From: Micromonospora sp. FIMYZ51
Lineage (GTDB): Bacteria > Actinomycetota > Actinomycetes > Mycobacteriales > Micromonosporaceae
Assembly: GCF_038246755.1 (NCBI RefSeq)
Contig: NZ_CP134706.1
Coordinates: 3,100,001 to 3,164,000, forward strand
Length of the DNA: 64,000 nucleotides
Reading direction: 5' to 3'
Shown here: one piece after another, positions 22,202 through 30,711 of the stretch
Position numbering within the stretch: position 1 is the first letter of the stretch
Layout of the letters: every line of letters begins with the position of its first letter
Program-made: the position numbers and the translations under genes
Notes under the pieces: model-generated
Database searches by the model: none
Told to the model about the DNA's origin: nothing
What the model saw: only the letters and a program-made list of their open reading frames with translations

Positions 22202-24399
22202 TGCCGGGGCACGACGGTCGACAGCGGTCCCTTCTCCGGTTCGGGTACCCGCTGCCAGGCCCCCGCCTCGGCGCGGTACGCCCGACACACCCGCACCCGC
22301 CGGTAGGAGCGGCTACTGAGGATCAGCTCCACCTGGGCGGCGCGCAGCGGTTCCGCCCGGGAGCGGAGCCGGCGCAGCGGGGCGAGCAGGTCCGCCGTTG
22401 ACGTGACGTCGATGGCCCGGTCCCTCGGCACCCGCAGCTCCAGCAGCAGCCGGCCCGGCCGGACCGCCGGCTGCCGGCGGTAGAGCCGCAGCCAGTGGCG
22501 GGGCAGGCGGACATGGTCCGCCGGCAGCAGGGCGTACGCCCGCCGGGAGCCGAAGCTCGGCCAGCGCCGTACGTCGTTGGGCAGACCGGCGATCGACCGG
22601 CCGGGTGCGGAACGGATCTGCAACGGCTCGTCGGCGCACTCGCCGGCCGGGGTCAGCTGGCCGGCCCGGTCGACGTCGAAGGTGTCCACCGCGCAGATCC
22701 GGTCCAGGCGCGCCGCCGGCAGGAGGTACGCCTCGCGGAGACCACGCAGGTGTTGCAGGCGGGCGGGTAGACGGGCCCGGAGCACCGCCATCGGGATCGC
22801 GCCGCCGGCCCCCACCCGGACCCGCAACAGCCGACCAGCATCCGGCACCGATCGGGGATCCAGGAACGCCAACAGGAACAGCTCGGCGCTGGGCAGGCCG
22901 TCGGCGACCGACCGGGCGTCGACAGGCGAGGCGACGAACGCCTCGAACGGCTCCGCGTTGACCTGCTGCCCGGCGGACAGCCACGGCGGACCGTACGCCG
23001 CCGCGCGGCGCTCCTCGGTGGTAAGCGCGGGACGGGGCAGCGGCGTCTCCGGAACGGCGGCCGACTGCCGCGACCGCTCCCCGACCCCCGTGTCCGGCTC
23101 GGCCGTGTCCGGCTCGGCCGGTTCGGGCTTAGCCGGTTGCGGCTTGGCCGGCTCCGGCTCGGGCTCGGGCTCCGGCTCGGGCTCGGGCTCGGGTTCGGTC
23201 GGCTCTGGCTCGGTCGGCTCAGTGGCCTGCTTCGTCGCCTCCGGCCGGGCAGTGTCTGGCGCCAGCTCGCCTGTCGGCGCCGGATCGGCCGGTTGCGGCT
23301 TGGCCGGCTCGGGTTCGGTCGGCTCGGGTTCGGTCGGCTCTGGCTTGGTGGGTTCGGGTTCGGCCGGTTGGGGCTCGGGTGGGTTCGGGCCGCTCGCCGT
23401 GATGCTGGGCCGGGCCGACGCCGGTAGGAGCAGGCCGTCCGGGGTGGTTCGCAGTGCCGGCGGCGCGGCGGCGAACCGGGGCCGATGCGCCTGCCACCCG
23501 GCCGGCCGACCCGCGTAGTCGAGGGCGCGCAGGTCCTTGCGGCCGTCGACCAGCTCCGCGCTGCCGCCCGGCGGTGGTGTCCAGACGGTGGCACCGGTCG
23601 TCTCGGCCAGCTCGCGTGCCTGGTTAACGAGGCTCTGCTGCTCGTCCGGGTCGGACGGCCAGGTCAGCCAGAGCCGCAGGTCGATGCCGTAGAGGGGCAG
23701 GTCACCCAGGAGGGCGGCCAGCTGGCCGCCGCTGTACACCCGCTGCGTGCCGCCGTAGTCGCCGACCAGGAAGCCACCGGCCCGAGCGGTGACCGCGACG
23801 GTCACCAGCCCGTCCGAGGCCGAGCTGAGCCGGTGCGCGGTGGCCCGCCGGGTGACGAAGTCGGCCCGGGTGGCGAGGACGACACCGCCGCGCAGCGGCA
23901 GACCCACCACGCCCCGGCGGGGGCGGACCAGACCACGCTCCACGGTGAACCAGCCGGGCAGCGGGGTGGCCAATTCGGGTGGCTGGATCACGACCCAGTC
24001 CCGGGCCCGGCGGGTGCGACGGTCCAGCGGCACCGCGTGCAGTGGCCCGTTCCCGCCCTGCCGGTCGTGGTGCCGGATCTCCGCGCCGTCGGGAGTCACC
24101 AGGACGTCGTGCGCGAGCAGCCCGGCGACCTCGCTGAACAACTCACTGTGTCGGGTGCCGTCGGCGGTGAGGATCCGTACGTCGTTGGCGTCCTCGCCGG
24201 AGCGTCGGACCAGGTCGGCGATGACCCGTGCGGTGACCGGCCGGTCCGGTTTCAGCGGCAGGACCAGGCCGCCGCGCGTCCCGGGCTCCAGCCACAGGTC
24301 GAACAGTCCGGTGATGCGCCGGTGCCGGCGGGGATCGAAGCGGCGAGTTGCCGGTGCCTTGCCGACGTCCCCGTCCCTCGTCGTGGGCCTGGCGTACAT
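22102..24399 (-). CDS. Large cytoplasmic protein of unknown function with Glu-Pro repeats
   Basis: 765 residues from ATG 24399, converging on and overlapping the 3' end of the preceding plus-strand gene by 100 bases. No signal peptide or membrane segment is seen. Residues about 1-330 form a compact domain (GLFDLWLEPGTRGGLVLPLKPD and following) of no family I recognise; about 335-450 is a repetitive Pro/Glu/Thr/Lys stretch; about 465-735 forms a second domain rich in Arg and Leu; the end is a PAPPPAPPP tail. It is flanked by the two LysM-like genes, so it may belong to the same surface system. Codon use is like that of its neighbours. Confidence 0.75.
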   Translation of the reverse strand: MYARPTTRDGDVGKAPATRRFDPRRHRRITGLFDLWLEPGTRGGLVLPLKPDRPVTARVIADLVRRSGEDANDVRILTADGTRHSELFSEVAGLLAHDVLVTPDGAEIRHHDRQGGNGPLHAVPLDRRTRRARDWVVIQPPELATPLPGWFTVERGLVRPRRGVVGLPLRGGVVLATRADFVTRRATAHRLSSASDGLVTVAVTARAGGFLVGDYGGTQRVYSGGQLAALLGDLPLYGIDLRLWLTWPSDPDEQQSLVNQARELAETTGATVWTPPPGGSAELVDGRKDLRALDYAGRPAGWQAHRPRFAAAPPALRTTPDGLLLPASARPSITASGPNPPEPQPAEPEPTKPEPTEPEPTEPEPAKPQPADPAPTGELAPDTARPEATKQATEPTEPEPTEPEPEPEPEPEPEPEPAKPQPAKPEPAEPDTAEPDTGVGERSRQSAAVPETPLPRPALTTEERRAAAYGPPWLSAGQQVNAEPFEAFVASPVDARSVADGLPSAELFLLAFLDPRSVPDAGRLLRVRVGAGGAIPMAVLRARLPARLQHLRGLREAYLLPAARLDRICAVDTFDVDRAGQLTPAGECADEPLQIRSAPGRSIAGLPNDVRRWPSFGSRRAYALLPADHVRLPRHWLRLYRRQPAVRPGRLLLELRVPRDRAIDVTSTADLLAPLRRLRSRAEPLRAAQVELILSSRSYRRVRVCRAYRAEAGAWQRVPEPEKGPLSTVVPRHQAPPPAPPPAPPPAPPPAPPPAPAPAPAPAPS
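22104..22199. repeat. 6/12-base GC repeat shared by two convergent coding ends
   Basis: GCCGGT units (22111-22140) followed by five 12-base GCCGGTGGCGGT units. On the plus strand they encode AGAGAGGGAGGGA, the C-terminus of one protein; on the minus strand they encode PAPPPAPPPAPAPAPS, the C-terminus of the other. Both stop codons sit at the repeat borders. Confidence 0.9.
23085..23400. repeat. Imperfect short repeats encoding Pro-Glu-Pro-Thr/Ala/Lys
   Basis: Many copies of 6-, 12- and 15-base units (GGCTCGGGTTCGGTC-like on the plus strand) inside the minus-strand gene encode EPEPTEPEPAKPQPA-type sequence. A low-complexity, probably extended acidic-proline spacer. Confidence 0.85.
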
Positions 24400-24620
24400 G
24401 CGCTTTCACCACCGTCCGCTCGGTTGCCGGCCGTGGCGGCCCGTGACCCGCCGCATCATCTGGTCCCGTGGCCCGTACGTCTTCACGACGAAGATCATCG
24501 GGTTCTGGTTCAGATGAATTCGAATGATCTGGCACTTGGATTGAACGTACCCGGCCCAAATCCGCTGTAGAGGGTGTCGGCCGCGCTGATCGGCCGAAGG
24601 CTACTGAAGGAGGAACATCA
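24400..24620. promoter_or_regulatory. Divergent intergenic region upstream of the pseudoprotease gene
   Basis: 221 bases between the divergent starts at 24399 and 24621, noticeably richer in A and T than the surroundings, with an ATTCGAAT palindrome at 24518-24525. It must hold promoters for both genes, but no -35/-10 pair is convincing. AAGGAGG at 24607-24613 is the ribosome binding site for GTG 24621. Confidence 0.5.
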
Positions 24621-26138
24621 GTGCTGGCAAAGCGACCGAACCTTGGACGCCTGCTCGCGGGCGTGGCGGTTGCCTGCTGCCTGGTCGTGGCCATGGGCGG
24701 TACGTCGGCGGCCCAGAAAGCCCCGCCGGACCCGCAGGCATATGTCAAGTACTACGTGGTCACCGCCGCGTACCAGGGTCAACCGGAGAACCTCACCGAG
24801 ATCGCGCTCCGGTTCCTCGGCAGCGGCGAGCGGTCCGCAGAGATCTACAACCTGAACGCCGGGCGGGTGCAGCCGGACGGAGCAAGCCTGACCGACCCGG
24901 CCCGACTCAACCGTGGCTGGTACCTGGTGCTGCCGTGGGATGCGGTCGGCGACGGGGTGAAGCACGGCCAGATTCCGGCCGGACCGAAGCCGACCCCCAA
25001 GGCGTCGTCGCCCACCGCGAAGCCGCCCGTGCAACAGCCCGGCAGCCCCAGCCCCAACCCCAGCTCCAGCCCCAGCGTCAGTCCGAGCGCCAGCCCGGCA
25101 CCGAAGGGCACGAAGGGTGCCACCGAATGCACCGCCCTGGTCGCGTCGAGCAGCCGATCGGAATGGGCCCAGCTGAGATTGGCGGCCGACGGAGCCTGGG
25201 ACCTGAGCCGCGGCAACGGGGTCATGGTGGCGGTGCTCGACTCCGGGGTGGACGGTAGCCTCGAACAGCTCAGCGGCCGGGTGGCGGTCGGCGCGGACGT
25301 CACCGTCGGAAACGGTCGTGGCGACACCGACTGCCTCGGCACCGGCACCGCGATGGCGAGCATCATCGGCGCAAATCCGGGTGCCAAGAAGGGCCCGGCC
25401 GGTCTGGCGCCCGACGCCACGATCCTGCCCGTGCGGATGGTCGGTACCTCGGGCAAGGGCCGGGCCACGGACGCGGCGAACGCGATCGAGGTGGCGGTGA
25501 GCGCGGGCGCCTCGGTGGTGGCGCTCGGCGCCGACGTGGACCTCTCCGCCCCGGCGGTCACCGCCTCGCTCACCACCGCGCTCAACCACGACGTGGTCGT
25601 GGTGGCCGCCGCGCCGACCAAACCGGTCACCCTGCCCACGCCCAGCGAACCCGAGGCCACCGGCGCCCTGCTGCTGGTCGGTGGGGTCGGTGCCGACAAC
25701 GGCCTGGTCGAGGACTATCAGCCGGAAACGGTCGAGGTGGTCGCGCCCGGTGCGGACGTGACCAGCATCGGTCCGGGGAAGACTGGCGCGTTGAGCTACA
25801 CCGGCACCCGCTTCGCCGTGGCCTTCGCGGCCGGGCAGGCGGCACTGGTCCGGGCCGCCTACCCGGAATTGAGCGCCGTTCAGGTCGAGCAGCGGATCCA
25901 GGGCACCGCGGACGCGGTGGGCGGCGACACGCCGGACGCCAGATACGGCTCCGGCATGATCAACCCCGCCGCGTCGGTCGCCCAGCCGGTCGAGGGCGAG
26001 CAGCCGGTCGGCAACGGAGCGGGCACCGGTGGCGGTGGCGGTGGGCTGGGTGCCCTCGTCCTGCTCGGGTTCGCCCTGGTCGGTGGTGGTGCCTTCCTGG
26101 CACTCCAGATCCTGCGCCGCCGCCGAGCCTTCGGCTGA
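24621..26138 (+). CDS. Mycosin-type S8 pseudoprotease with N-terminal LysM-like domain and C-terminal membrane anchor
   Basis: 505 residues from GTG 24621, with AAGGAGG seven bases upstream. Signal peptide about 1-33; LysM-like domain about 40-115 (VKYYVV start), paralogous to that of the gene at 20567; Pro/Ser linker about 120-165; subtilisin-like fold about 180-455; Gly-rich spacer and transmembrane helix about 470-495 with an Arg-rich tail. This matches the layout of mycosins, the membrane-anchored subtilisins of type VII secretion loci. Asp is kept in VAVLDSGVDG, but the HGT motif reads TGT (His to Thr, near 25341), the oxyanion Asn segment is absent, and GTS reads GTR (Ser to Arg, near 25811). 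By known S8 chemistry it should be inactive. No ESX core genes are nearby. Confidence 0.85.
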   Translation: MLAKRPNLGRLLAGVAVACCLVVAMGGTSAAQKAPPDPQAYVKYYVVTAAYQGQPENLTEIALRFLGSGERSAEIYNLNAGRVQPDGASLTDPARLNRGWYLVLPWDAVGDGVKHGQIPAGPKPTPKASSPTAKPPVQQPGSPSPNPSSSPSVSPSASPAPKGTKGATECTALVASSSRSEWAQLRLAADGAWDLSRGNGVMVAVLDSGVDGSLEQLSGRVAVGADVTVGNGRGDTDCLGTGTAMASIIGANPGAKKGPAGLAPDATILPVRMVGTSGKGRATDAANAIEVAVSAGASVVALGADVDLSAPAVTASLTTALNHDVVVVAAAPTKPVTLPTPSEPEATGALLLVGGVGADNGLVEDYQPETVEVVAPGADVTSIGPGKTGALSYTGTRFAVAFAAGQAALVRAAYPELSAVQVEQRIQGTADAVGGDTPDARYGSGMINPAASVAQPVEGEQPVGNGAGTGGGGGGLGALVLLGFALVGGGAFLALQILRRRRAFG

Positions 26139-26157
26139 CGGACCGAGGCAGCGCATG

Positions 26158-26194
26158 CGAAAGGGGTACGGGCAGCAGGCCCGTACCCCTTTCG
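26158..26194. terminator. Bidirectional terminator hairpin
   Basis: A perfect 16-base inverted repeat (26158-26173 with 26179-26194) around a five-base loop lies between two convergent genes whose stop codons are at 26138 and 26205. The stem ends in AAAGG/CCTTT, giving short U-runs on both strands. Confidence 0.9.
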
Positions 26195-26204
26195 GGTTGC
26201 TCGG

Positions 26205-27842
26205 TTACCGCTGTCGCCAGGTCTGCTCGGCGTTGCCCACGTAGATCCAGAGCTCGAGCGGCTTGTCCTTGGCGCCCAGGTCCACGTCGACGGACTTGCC
26301 GTTGAGCCCGCTGATGATGCCGCCCTTGTCGTTGAGCCGCCAGTCCTGGGCCTTGTTGCCACTACAGACGGCCACCTGGATCGCCGTGCCGTCCTCGGAG
26401 GCGGCCCAGGCGATGTCCATGCAGAGACCTCGGGAGCGGATGGTCCCGTCCTTGCGGAAGTCCCACCACTGGGACGCTTCCTCCGCGCAGGTCTTCAGCG
26501 TGAGCCGGGTCCCGTCACCGGTCTGGCCCGAGCTGACGCAGAGCCCGGTACGCGGATGGTAGATCTGCTTGGCACCAGTCGGCCGGACCGGCTTCGGAGC
26601 GGCCGGCTGCTCGGCCGGTGGCTTCGGCTTGGCCGTGGTCGGTGCCGGCTTCGGCTCGGTGGCGGGCGGGTTGGCCGGCTGCTCCGGCCCAGCGGCTGGC
26701 GGATCGGCCGTCTCGGTCTCCTCCGGCGTCGGCTCGGTGGAGGACGTCTCGGACGGAGTGACGGGCTCGGTCAGGACCGGCCGGGCGAGCCGGGTGTCGA
26801 GCGCGTAGAGGTCGGTGAGGGCCCGCACCGCGCGCAGGTGCGTCTCGGTGTCCGGGTCCACGGAGCCGCCGGCCTGCCGAACGGCCGTGGGGCCGTTGCG
26901 GTGGGCGGCGAGCGCCAGCAGGTACGGGTCGCCGTCGAGGCTGGACAGCTCCTCGACCAACTGGCACATGGCGGTGCCGAGGGCCGGGATCGCCGCCGTG
27001 GGGTCCCAGGCGGAGCCGCGCTCGGGGCCGTACGCCTGCCACACGTCGGAGCGGAACTGCGCGATACCGCGCTGCCCGGCCGGACCGAGCAGGTTGGCGT
27101 CGAGCCCGGAGAGCGCCATCAGTTGGGCGGCGACCATCGGCGGCGTCACCTGGTCGCAGAACGATCCGGCCGCGACGACGAGCGGCACGTACTCGGCGGG
27201 GATCCCCTTCGCGTCGTTCGGCGGCGGGGCGACCGGTGCGGGCGCTCCGCGCCCGCCGAACTGCTTCAGCTGGTCGTAGTACCCGGCGTAGCCGCTGACC
27301 TGGTCGACGTAGGAGACCGCGTCGGCGGGTACGCCCTTGGCCTTGGTGACCGCGGGCAGCCCGGCGTGGAAGGCAGCCACCGCCAGCCGCCACTGGTCAC
27401 CGGAGAGGCCGGCCAACCGGAGTTGACCGGTGAAGTCGCACATCTGGTGGGCGAGCGCCAGGATGTTCGCCGAGATGTCCGAGCGGCGGGCGTCCGGCCA
27501 CGGTTTCCACGTCTTCCAGTCGTCGGCGTCGAGGCCGGCAATGCCCCGACCGCCGGAGGCGGTCTGCCGCGCCCGGTTGTCCAGGCCCGATTCGGCCATC
27601 AGCTGCCCGGCGATCCGCGCCGGAGTGAGCACCGGACAGGATCGGGCGGCGGCGACGATTGCCGTCATCTGCTTCTCGGTGACTGTCTCACCGATCACCG
27701 TGTCGTCGCGGGCCGAGGCGACACCCCAGTTGATGGTGGCGACGACGGCGGAGAGCACCGCCAGTCCGGCCAGCACGGCCGCCACGATTCGGCGCGGCGT
27801 CCGGCCGAGTCTGGACCTGATGGATGCAAGGTCGGTGGTCAC
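26205..27842 (-). CDS. Exported protein with two lytic-transglycosylase-like domains and a ricin-type lectin domain
   Basis: GTG 27842 was chosen over in-frame GTG 27869 because AAAGGGA lies six bases upstream; 545 residues. A transmembrane/signal helix (about 17-38) precedes two SLT-like repeats. The first (about 55-185) keeps the catalytic-type Glu in QLMAESGLD; the second (about 205-330) has Leu in its place (QLMALSGLD). A Pro/Glu/Thr linker (about 345-420) leads to a ricin B trefoil (about 425-545) with GLCVSS, GLCMDIAW and QxW motifs. The lectin domain resembles that of the thaumatin fusion at 19229. Inference: a wall-modifying or wall-binding protein that may assist the neighbouring secretion-like operon. 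Confidence 0.85.
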   Translation of the reverse strand: MTTDLASIRSRLGRTPRRIVAAVLAGLAVLSAVVATINWGVASARDDTVIGETVTEKQMTAIVAAARSCPVLTPARIAGQLMAESGLDNRARQTASGGRGIAGLDADDWKTWKPWPDARRSDISANILALAHQMCDFTGQLRLAGLSGDQWRLAVAAFHAGLPAVTKAKGVPADAVSYVDQVSGYAGYYDQLKQFGGRGAPAPVAPPPNDAKGIPAEYVPLVVAAGSFCDQVTPPMVAAQLMALSGLDANLLGPAGQRGIAQFRSDVWQAYGPERGSAWDPTAAIPALGTAMCQLVEELSSLDGDPYLLALAAHRNGPTAVRQAGGSVDPDTETHLRAVRALTDLYALDTRLARPVLTEPVTPSETSSTEPTPEETETADPPAAGPEQPANPPATEPKPAPTTAKPKPPAEQPAAPKPVRPTGAKQIYHPRTGLCVSSGQTGDGTRLTLKTCAEEASQWWDFRKDGTIRSRGLCMDIAWAASEDGTAIQVAVCSGNKAQDWRLNDKGGIISGLNGKSVDVDLGAKDKPLELWIYVGNAEQTWRQR

Positions 27843-28227
27843 GGGCCATCCCTTTCGGCGTAGCGACACCTGTCGTGACGGATGCCCACCACCCGGCGTT
27901 CACCTCGGCCGCGAACTTTTTTGTCGGATTGTTCGGTCGGGAAGTGAACCGGCCGGGGCGCGGAGCCGTCAACCGGGCAGCGCGCGACCTTACCGGCAGG
28001 TCGCGGTCCGCACGCTGAGCAGCGCCGTCGACAGTGGAGGCAAGCATGACCGATGGGTACGGTCCAGGCGGGACGCATCAGCCCAACGTGGCCTACGGCA
28101 TACCGGGTACCTACCCGGCATGCTCCGCTGGCGGTACGGCTATGCTCGCCGTCAGGGCCGCGAGGACGCCGATGCGTGATGTCCACCCGGCCGGCAGGAT
28201 GCGATCCGTCCGTCAGGGAGGCGGTCT
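27843..28227. promoter_or_regulatory. Divergent intergenic region between lectin/SLT gene and ECF sigma gene
   Basis: 385 bases with no convincing gene. It contains an AT-rich island (27912-27935) with CGAAC and GTTCG arms around a T-run, and a palindrome CCGGGTA-CC-TACCCGG at 28103-28118 upstream of the sigma gene. AGGGAGG near 28214 is the ribosome binding site for GTG 28228. Promoters for both divergent genes are expected here, but none could be assigned firmly. Confidence 0.45.
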
Positions 28228-28920
28228 GTGTCGGCGGTGCCCAACGAATCGGTTGGACCGTGTCTATCGGACAGTGCCGCTGTCGACTCGCCTGCCGCTG
28301 TCGACTCGCCTGCCGCTGTCGACTCGCCTGCCGCTGTCGACTCGCCTGCCGCTGTCGGCCCGTCCGCCACTGTCGACCGGTCCGCCACTGTCGACCGGTC
28401 CGCCGTCGACCCGTCCGCCGCCGAGGCCATGCTCCGGCAGGTCGTCGAGGAGTACCGCCGGCCCCTGCACCGCTTCCTCACCCGCCTGCTGCTCGGGCAG
28501 CAGGATCTTGCCGAGGATCTGGTGCAGGAGACGTTTCTGCGCGCCTGGCGGCACGCGGAGACCCTCGCCGCCGATCCGTCGAAGATCGCGCCATGGCTCT
28601 ACACGGTCGCCCGGCACGTGGCGATCGACGCGATGCGGGCCCGACAGGCCCGGCCACCCGAGGTCAGCCTGCCGGACCTGAACCGGGTGCCCACCTCGGA
28701 CGACGAGATGGACCGGGTGGTGAACGTGCACGCGGTACGGCTCGCACTGGGCAAGATCAGCCCGGAACACCGTGCCGTGTTGCTGGAGATGTACTACCGA
28801 GGCGCATCCGTGGCCGAGGCGGCGGTGCGGCTGGGAATACCCGAGGGTACGGTGAAGTCCAGAGCCTTCTACGCGGTGCGCGCCCTGCACGCCGCGATCG
28901 GCTCTACCGAGTCGTCCTGA
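28228..28920 (+). CDS. ECF RNA polymerase sigma factor with repeat-bearing N-terminal extension
   Basis: 230 residues from GTG 28228. After an unusual N-terminal tail of about 65 residues made of AAVDSP-type repeats come sigma region 2 (about 70-140, with DLAEDLVQETFLRAWR) and region 4 (about 165-220, with SPEHRAVLLEMYYRG and a helix-turn-helix ending in IPEGTVKSR). The predicted anti-sigma gene starts 67 bases downstream, the usual arrangement. A close relative lies at 41529 (EHRAVLIELYYGG, IPEGTVRSR), on the other side of the secretion-like operon. Confidence 0.92.
   Translation: MSAVPNESVGPCLSDSAAVDSPAAVDSPAAVDSPAAVDSPAAVGPSATVDRSATVDRSAVDPSAAEAMLRQVVEEYRRPLHRFLTRLLLGQQDLAEDLVQETFLRAWRHAETLAADPSKIAPWLYTVARHVAIDAMRARQARPPEVSLPDLNRVPTSDDEMDRVVNVHAVRLALGKISPEHRAVLLEMYYRGASVAEAAVRLGIPEGTVKSRAFYAVRALHAAIGSTESS
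28276..28407. repeat. 18-base tandem repeat in sigma-factor N-terminus
   Basis: Four near-identical copies of GCCGCTGTCGACTCGCCT (28276-28347) are followed by diverged units ending in GACCGGTCC. They encode AAVDSP and ATVDRS. The reading frame is kept, so copy number could change without breaking the gene. Confidence 0.85.
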
Positions 28921-28987
28921 TCCCAAGGTCGCCCGGGACAGCAGACAGACACACCGCGTGGTGCCGACCCGTTGAGGAGAGGGCTGG

Positions 28988-29911
28988 ATGCGCGCAGGCG
29001 GGGAGCACGCCACGGCCGAGCGGGAGAGGTTGGCCCTCTACCTGCTCGGTGCCTTGGACGACGCGGAGCGCGTGGCGTTCGAGGAACATCTCGCTGGCTG
29101 CTGGCAGTGCCTCGACGAGGCGGCCACGGTCGGCCCCTCGATCAGCGGGCTGGCCGGGCTCGGCGAGGCGGACTGGTCGCCGCCCCCCGCCGCCGCAGAA
29201 CCGCCCGTACCGGCCGTGCCGGAAGCGCCCGCACCCGTCATCGCAATGCCGGCCGTACCCGTCGCCGAAAGCGACGCGAGCTCCGGGCCGGTGGGCGGTG
29301 CTGGGTCGGAGGATGCTGCCGAGTCGGCCGACGGCGGCGAGCCCGACACCGGCGGGGTGACCCGGGAACGCGGCGACGCCGAGGGGCTTGCGGGTCCGCT
29401 CCGGCCCACCGGTGCCCGACCCGGTGGACGGCGGCCCGCCGGAGCCCGTCCGGCGGCCACGGCCAGTCGCCCGTCGGCGGCCGGATCGCGTCGTCGGCGG
29501 CGGTTCGTCTGGGCCGGCGCGGCAGCGGTCCTTGCCCTCGCCCTGGCCGGGGGAGTGGTAGCGGTGAACGAGTGGAATGCGGGCTCGGAGCCGGTGCTGA
29601 CCGCCTCGGGCGAGGCGCCCGGCTACGGCGCGAGCCTTTCCGTCGCCATCGTCGCCAGCAACGAGGGCAGTGCCACGATCCGGATCACCGTCACCGGCCT
29701 GCGGCCGGGACTGAGGTACCGGCTCTTCGCGGTGACCCGCGACGGTGCCACCCATGTGGTCCGGGACTGGACCGCCTCCGCCGGGCCGCAGGAGGTGGCC
29801 GGCGAGACCTCGCTTCCCGTCGACCAACTGTCGTTCATCACGGTCGGGCTGGTCGACGGCTCCGCGATCGTGACGGCTCCGCTGTCCCAGGACCCGGCCG
29901 CGCCGCGCTGA
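28988..29911 (+). CDS. Membrane-anchored zinc-finger anti-sigma factor
   Basis: 307 residues from ATG 28988 with GGAGAGGG upstream. The N-terminus has the zf-HC2 signature in EEHLAGCWQC (residues about 33-42) with an upstream His candidate absent from the expected position, so zinc binding is likely but not certain. A long Ala/Pro-rich linker leads to a transmembrane helix (about 172-194, WAGAAAVLALALAGG) and an extracytoplasmic domain of about 110 residues ending in a beta-rich segment. Position directly after the ECF sigma gene supports the role: it would hold the sigma factor at the membrane until an envelope signal arrives. Confidence 0.82.
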   Translation: MRAGGEHATAERERLALYLLGALDDAERVAFEEHLAGCWQCLDEAATVGPSISGLAGLGEADWSPPPAAAEPPVPAVPEAPAPVIAMPAVPVAESDASSGPVGGAGSEDAAESADGGEPDTGGVTRERGDAEGLAGPLRPTGARPGGRRPAGARPAATASRPSAAGSRRRRRFVWAGAAAVLALALAGGVVAVNEWNAGSEPVLTASGEAPGYGASLSVAIVASNEGSATIRITVTGLRPGLRYRLFAVTRDGATHVVRDWTASAGPQEVAGETSLPVDQLSFITVGLVDGSAIVTAPLSQDPAAPR

Positions 29912-29974
29912 TCGCGCCGGTTGGTAAGTGTTCTCGCGGCGGTGACTGCCGGCGGTTGACGGCGGCAGCCGGCC

Positions 29975-30493
29975 TCATCGGGCGCGTACCTGTCGGCGGC
30001 GGGGGCTGCCGAGCGTCGGGAGGCTGACCGGCCGGCCCGCCCGACCCACGCCGCGCACGCTTGTGAGGTGTGCGGCGGTGGCGACCCGCTGACCGGCCAG
30101 GGCCGCGCCGCGCAGCCGGGAGTGTTCAACCCTGGTCCAGTTCCGTTCCTGCCGTTCCTTCTCGTACGCCTGATGCCCCGCCGGGGTGGCGCGGTGGTCG
30201 AGGTACTCCTTCGCGGCGAGCGCGCCCGCCCGGTTGGCGCGGCTGAAGGCATTGTCCACTTCGATTCCGGGCGGCTCCGTCGTGCGGACCGGCCGTTGGT
30301 CGACCCAGCTGGTCTGCGCCGTGGGCACGCGACGGACGCTGGCCAGGGCCGCGGCCAGCGACACGCCCGGCGGCGGGCCGGTCACGCCCGGCGGCGGGCC
30401 GGTCACGGGCGGCGGCAGCGGCCGGTGTCGCCGGTCCTGGCGCGGGTTCCGGCTGGACGCGTCGGTGTTCGGGCGGGAGAGCGGCGGCGGCAT
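29975..30493 (-). CDS. Small basic protein of unknown function
   Basis: 172 residues from ATG 30493, supported by an excellent GGAGGAA site five bases upstream. The N-terminal 70 residues are Pro/Arg-rich and low in complexity, with a repeated VTGPPPG. The centre (about 80-140, NAFSRANRAGALAAKEYLDH and on) looks helical with many charged residues. There is no signal peptide or membrane segment and I recognise no family. It converges on the anti-sigma gene and diverges from the secretion-like operon. Confidence 0.65.
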   Translation of the reverse strand: MPPPLSRPNTDASSRNPRQDRRHRPLPPPVTGPPPGVTGPPPGVSLAAALASVRRVPTAQTSWVDQRPVRTTEPPGIEVDNAFSRANRAGALAAKEYLDHRATPAGHQAYEKERQERNWTRVEHSRLRGAALAGQRVATAAHLTSVRGVGRAGRPVSLPTLGSPRRRQVRAR

Positions 30494-30711
30494 CGGTTCC
30501 TCCGGAGGTCGGGGTCGCGCCCTGCTTCTACGGATGCGGGGCCGTCGGGTTCGCCGTGCCCGCCAGTTCTTTTCCGCAGGCCGTGGAAAAACCCGGAACT
30601 TGTGCTGAACCGAGCGGGTGGCTGCGCCGTAGAGCGGCCGTCACCGGTTCCGGTCGCCGCTGGCCGGTGCCCGGTGACGGTGACGGCGAGCAGAGATGGG
30701 AGGCGAGGCGA

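Noticed and set aside
22104..23400. Short regular repeats that could suggest a CRISPR array
   Set aside because: Units are 6-18 bases without unique spacers, keep a coding frame and lie inside genes; no cas genes are present.
24530..24547. TGGCACTTGGATTGAA resembling a sigma-54 promoter
   Set aside because: Actinobacteria are not known to encode sigma-54, and no enhancer-binding protein is present.
24621..26138. Type VII (ESX) secretion locus suggested by the mycosin-like protein
   Set aside because: No EccB, EccC, EccD, EccE or WXG100 genes are present and the protease triad is broken.
30556..30711. N-terminal extension of the first operon gene to ATG 30556
   Set aside because: The extension is low complexity and lacks a ribosome binding site; GTG 30712 has GGGAGG at good spacing.
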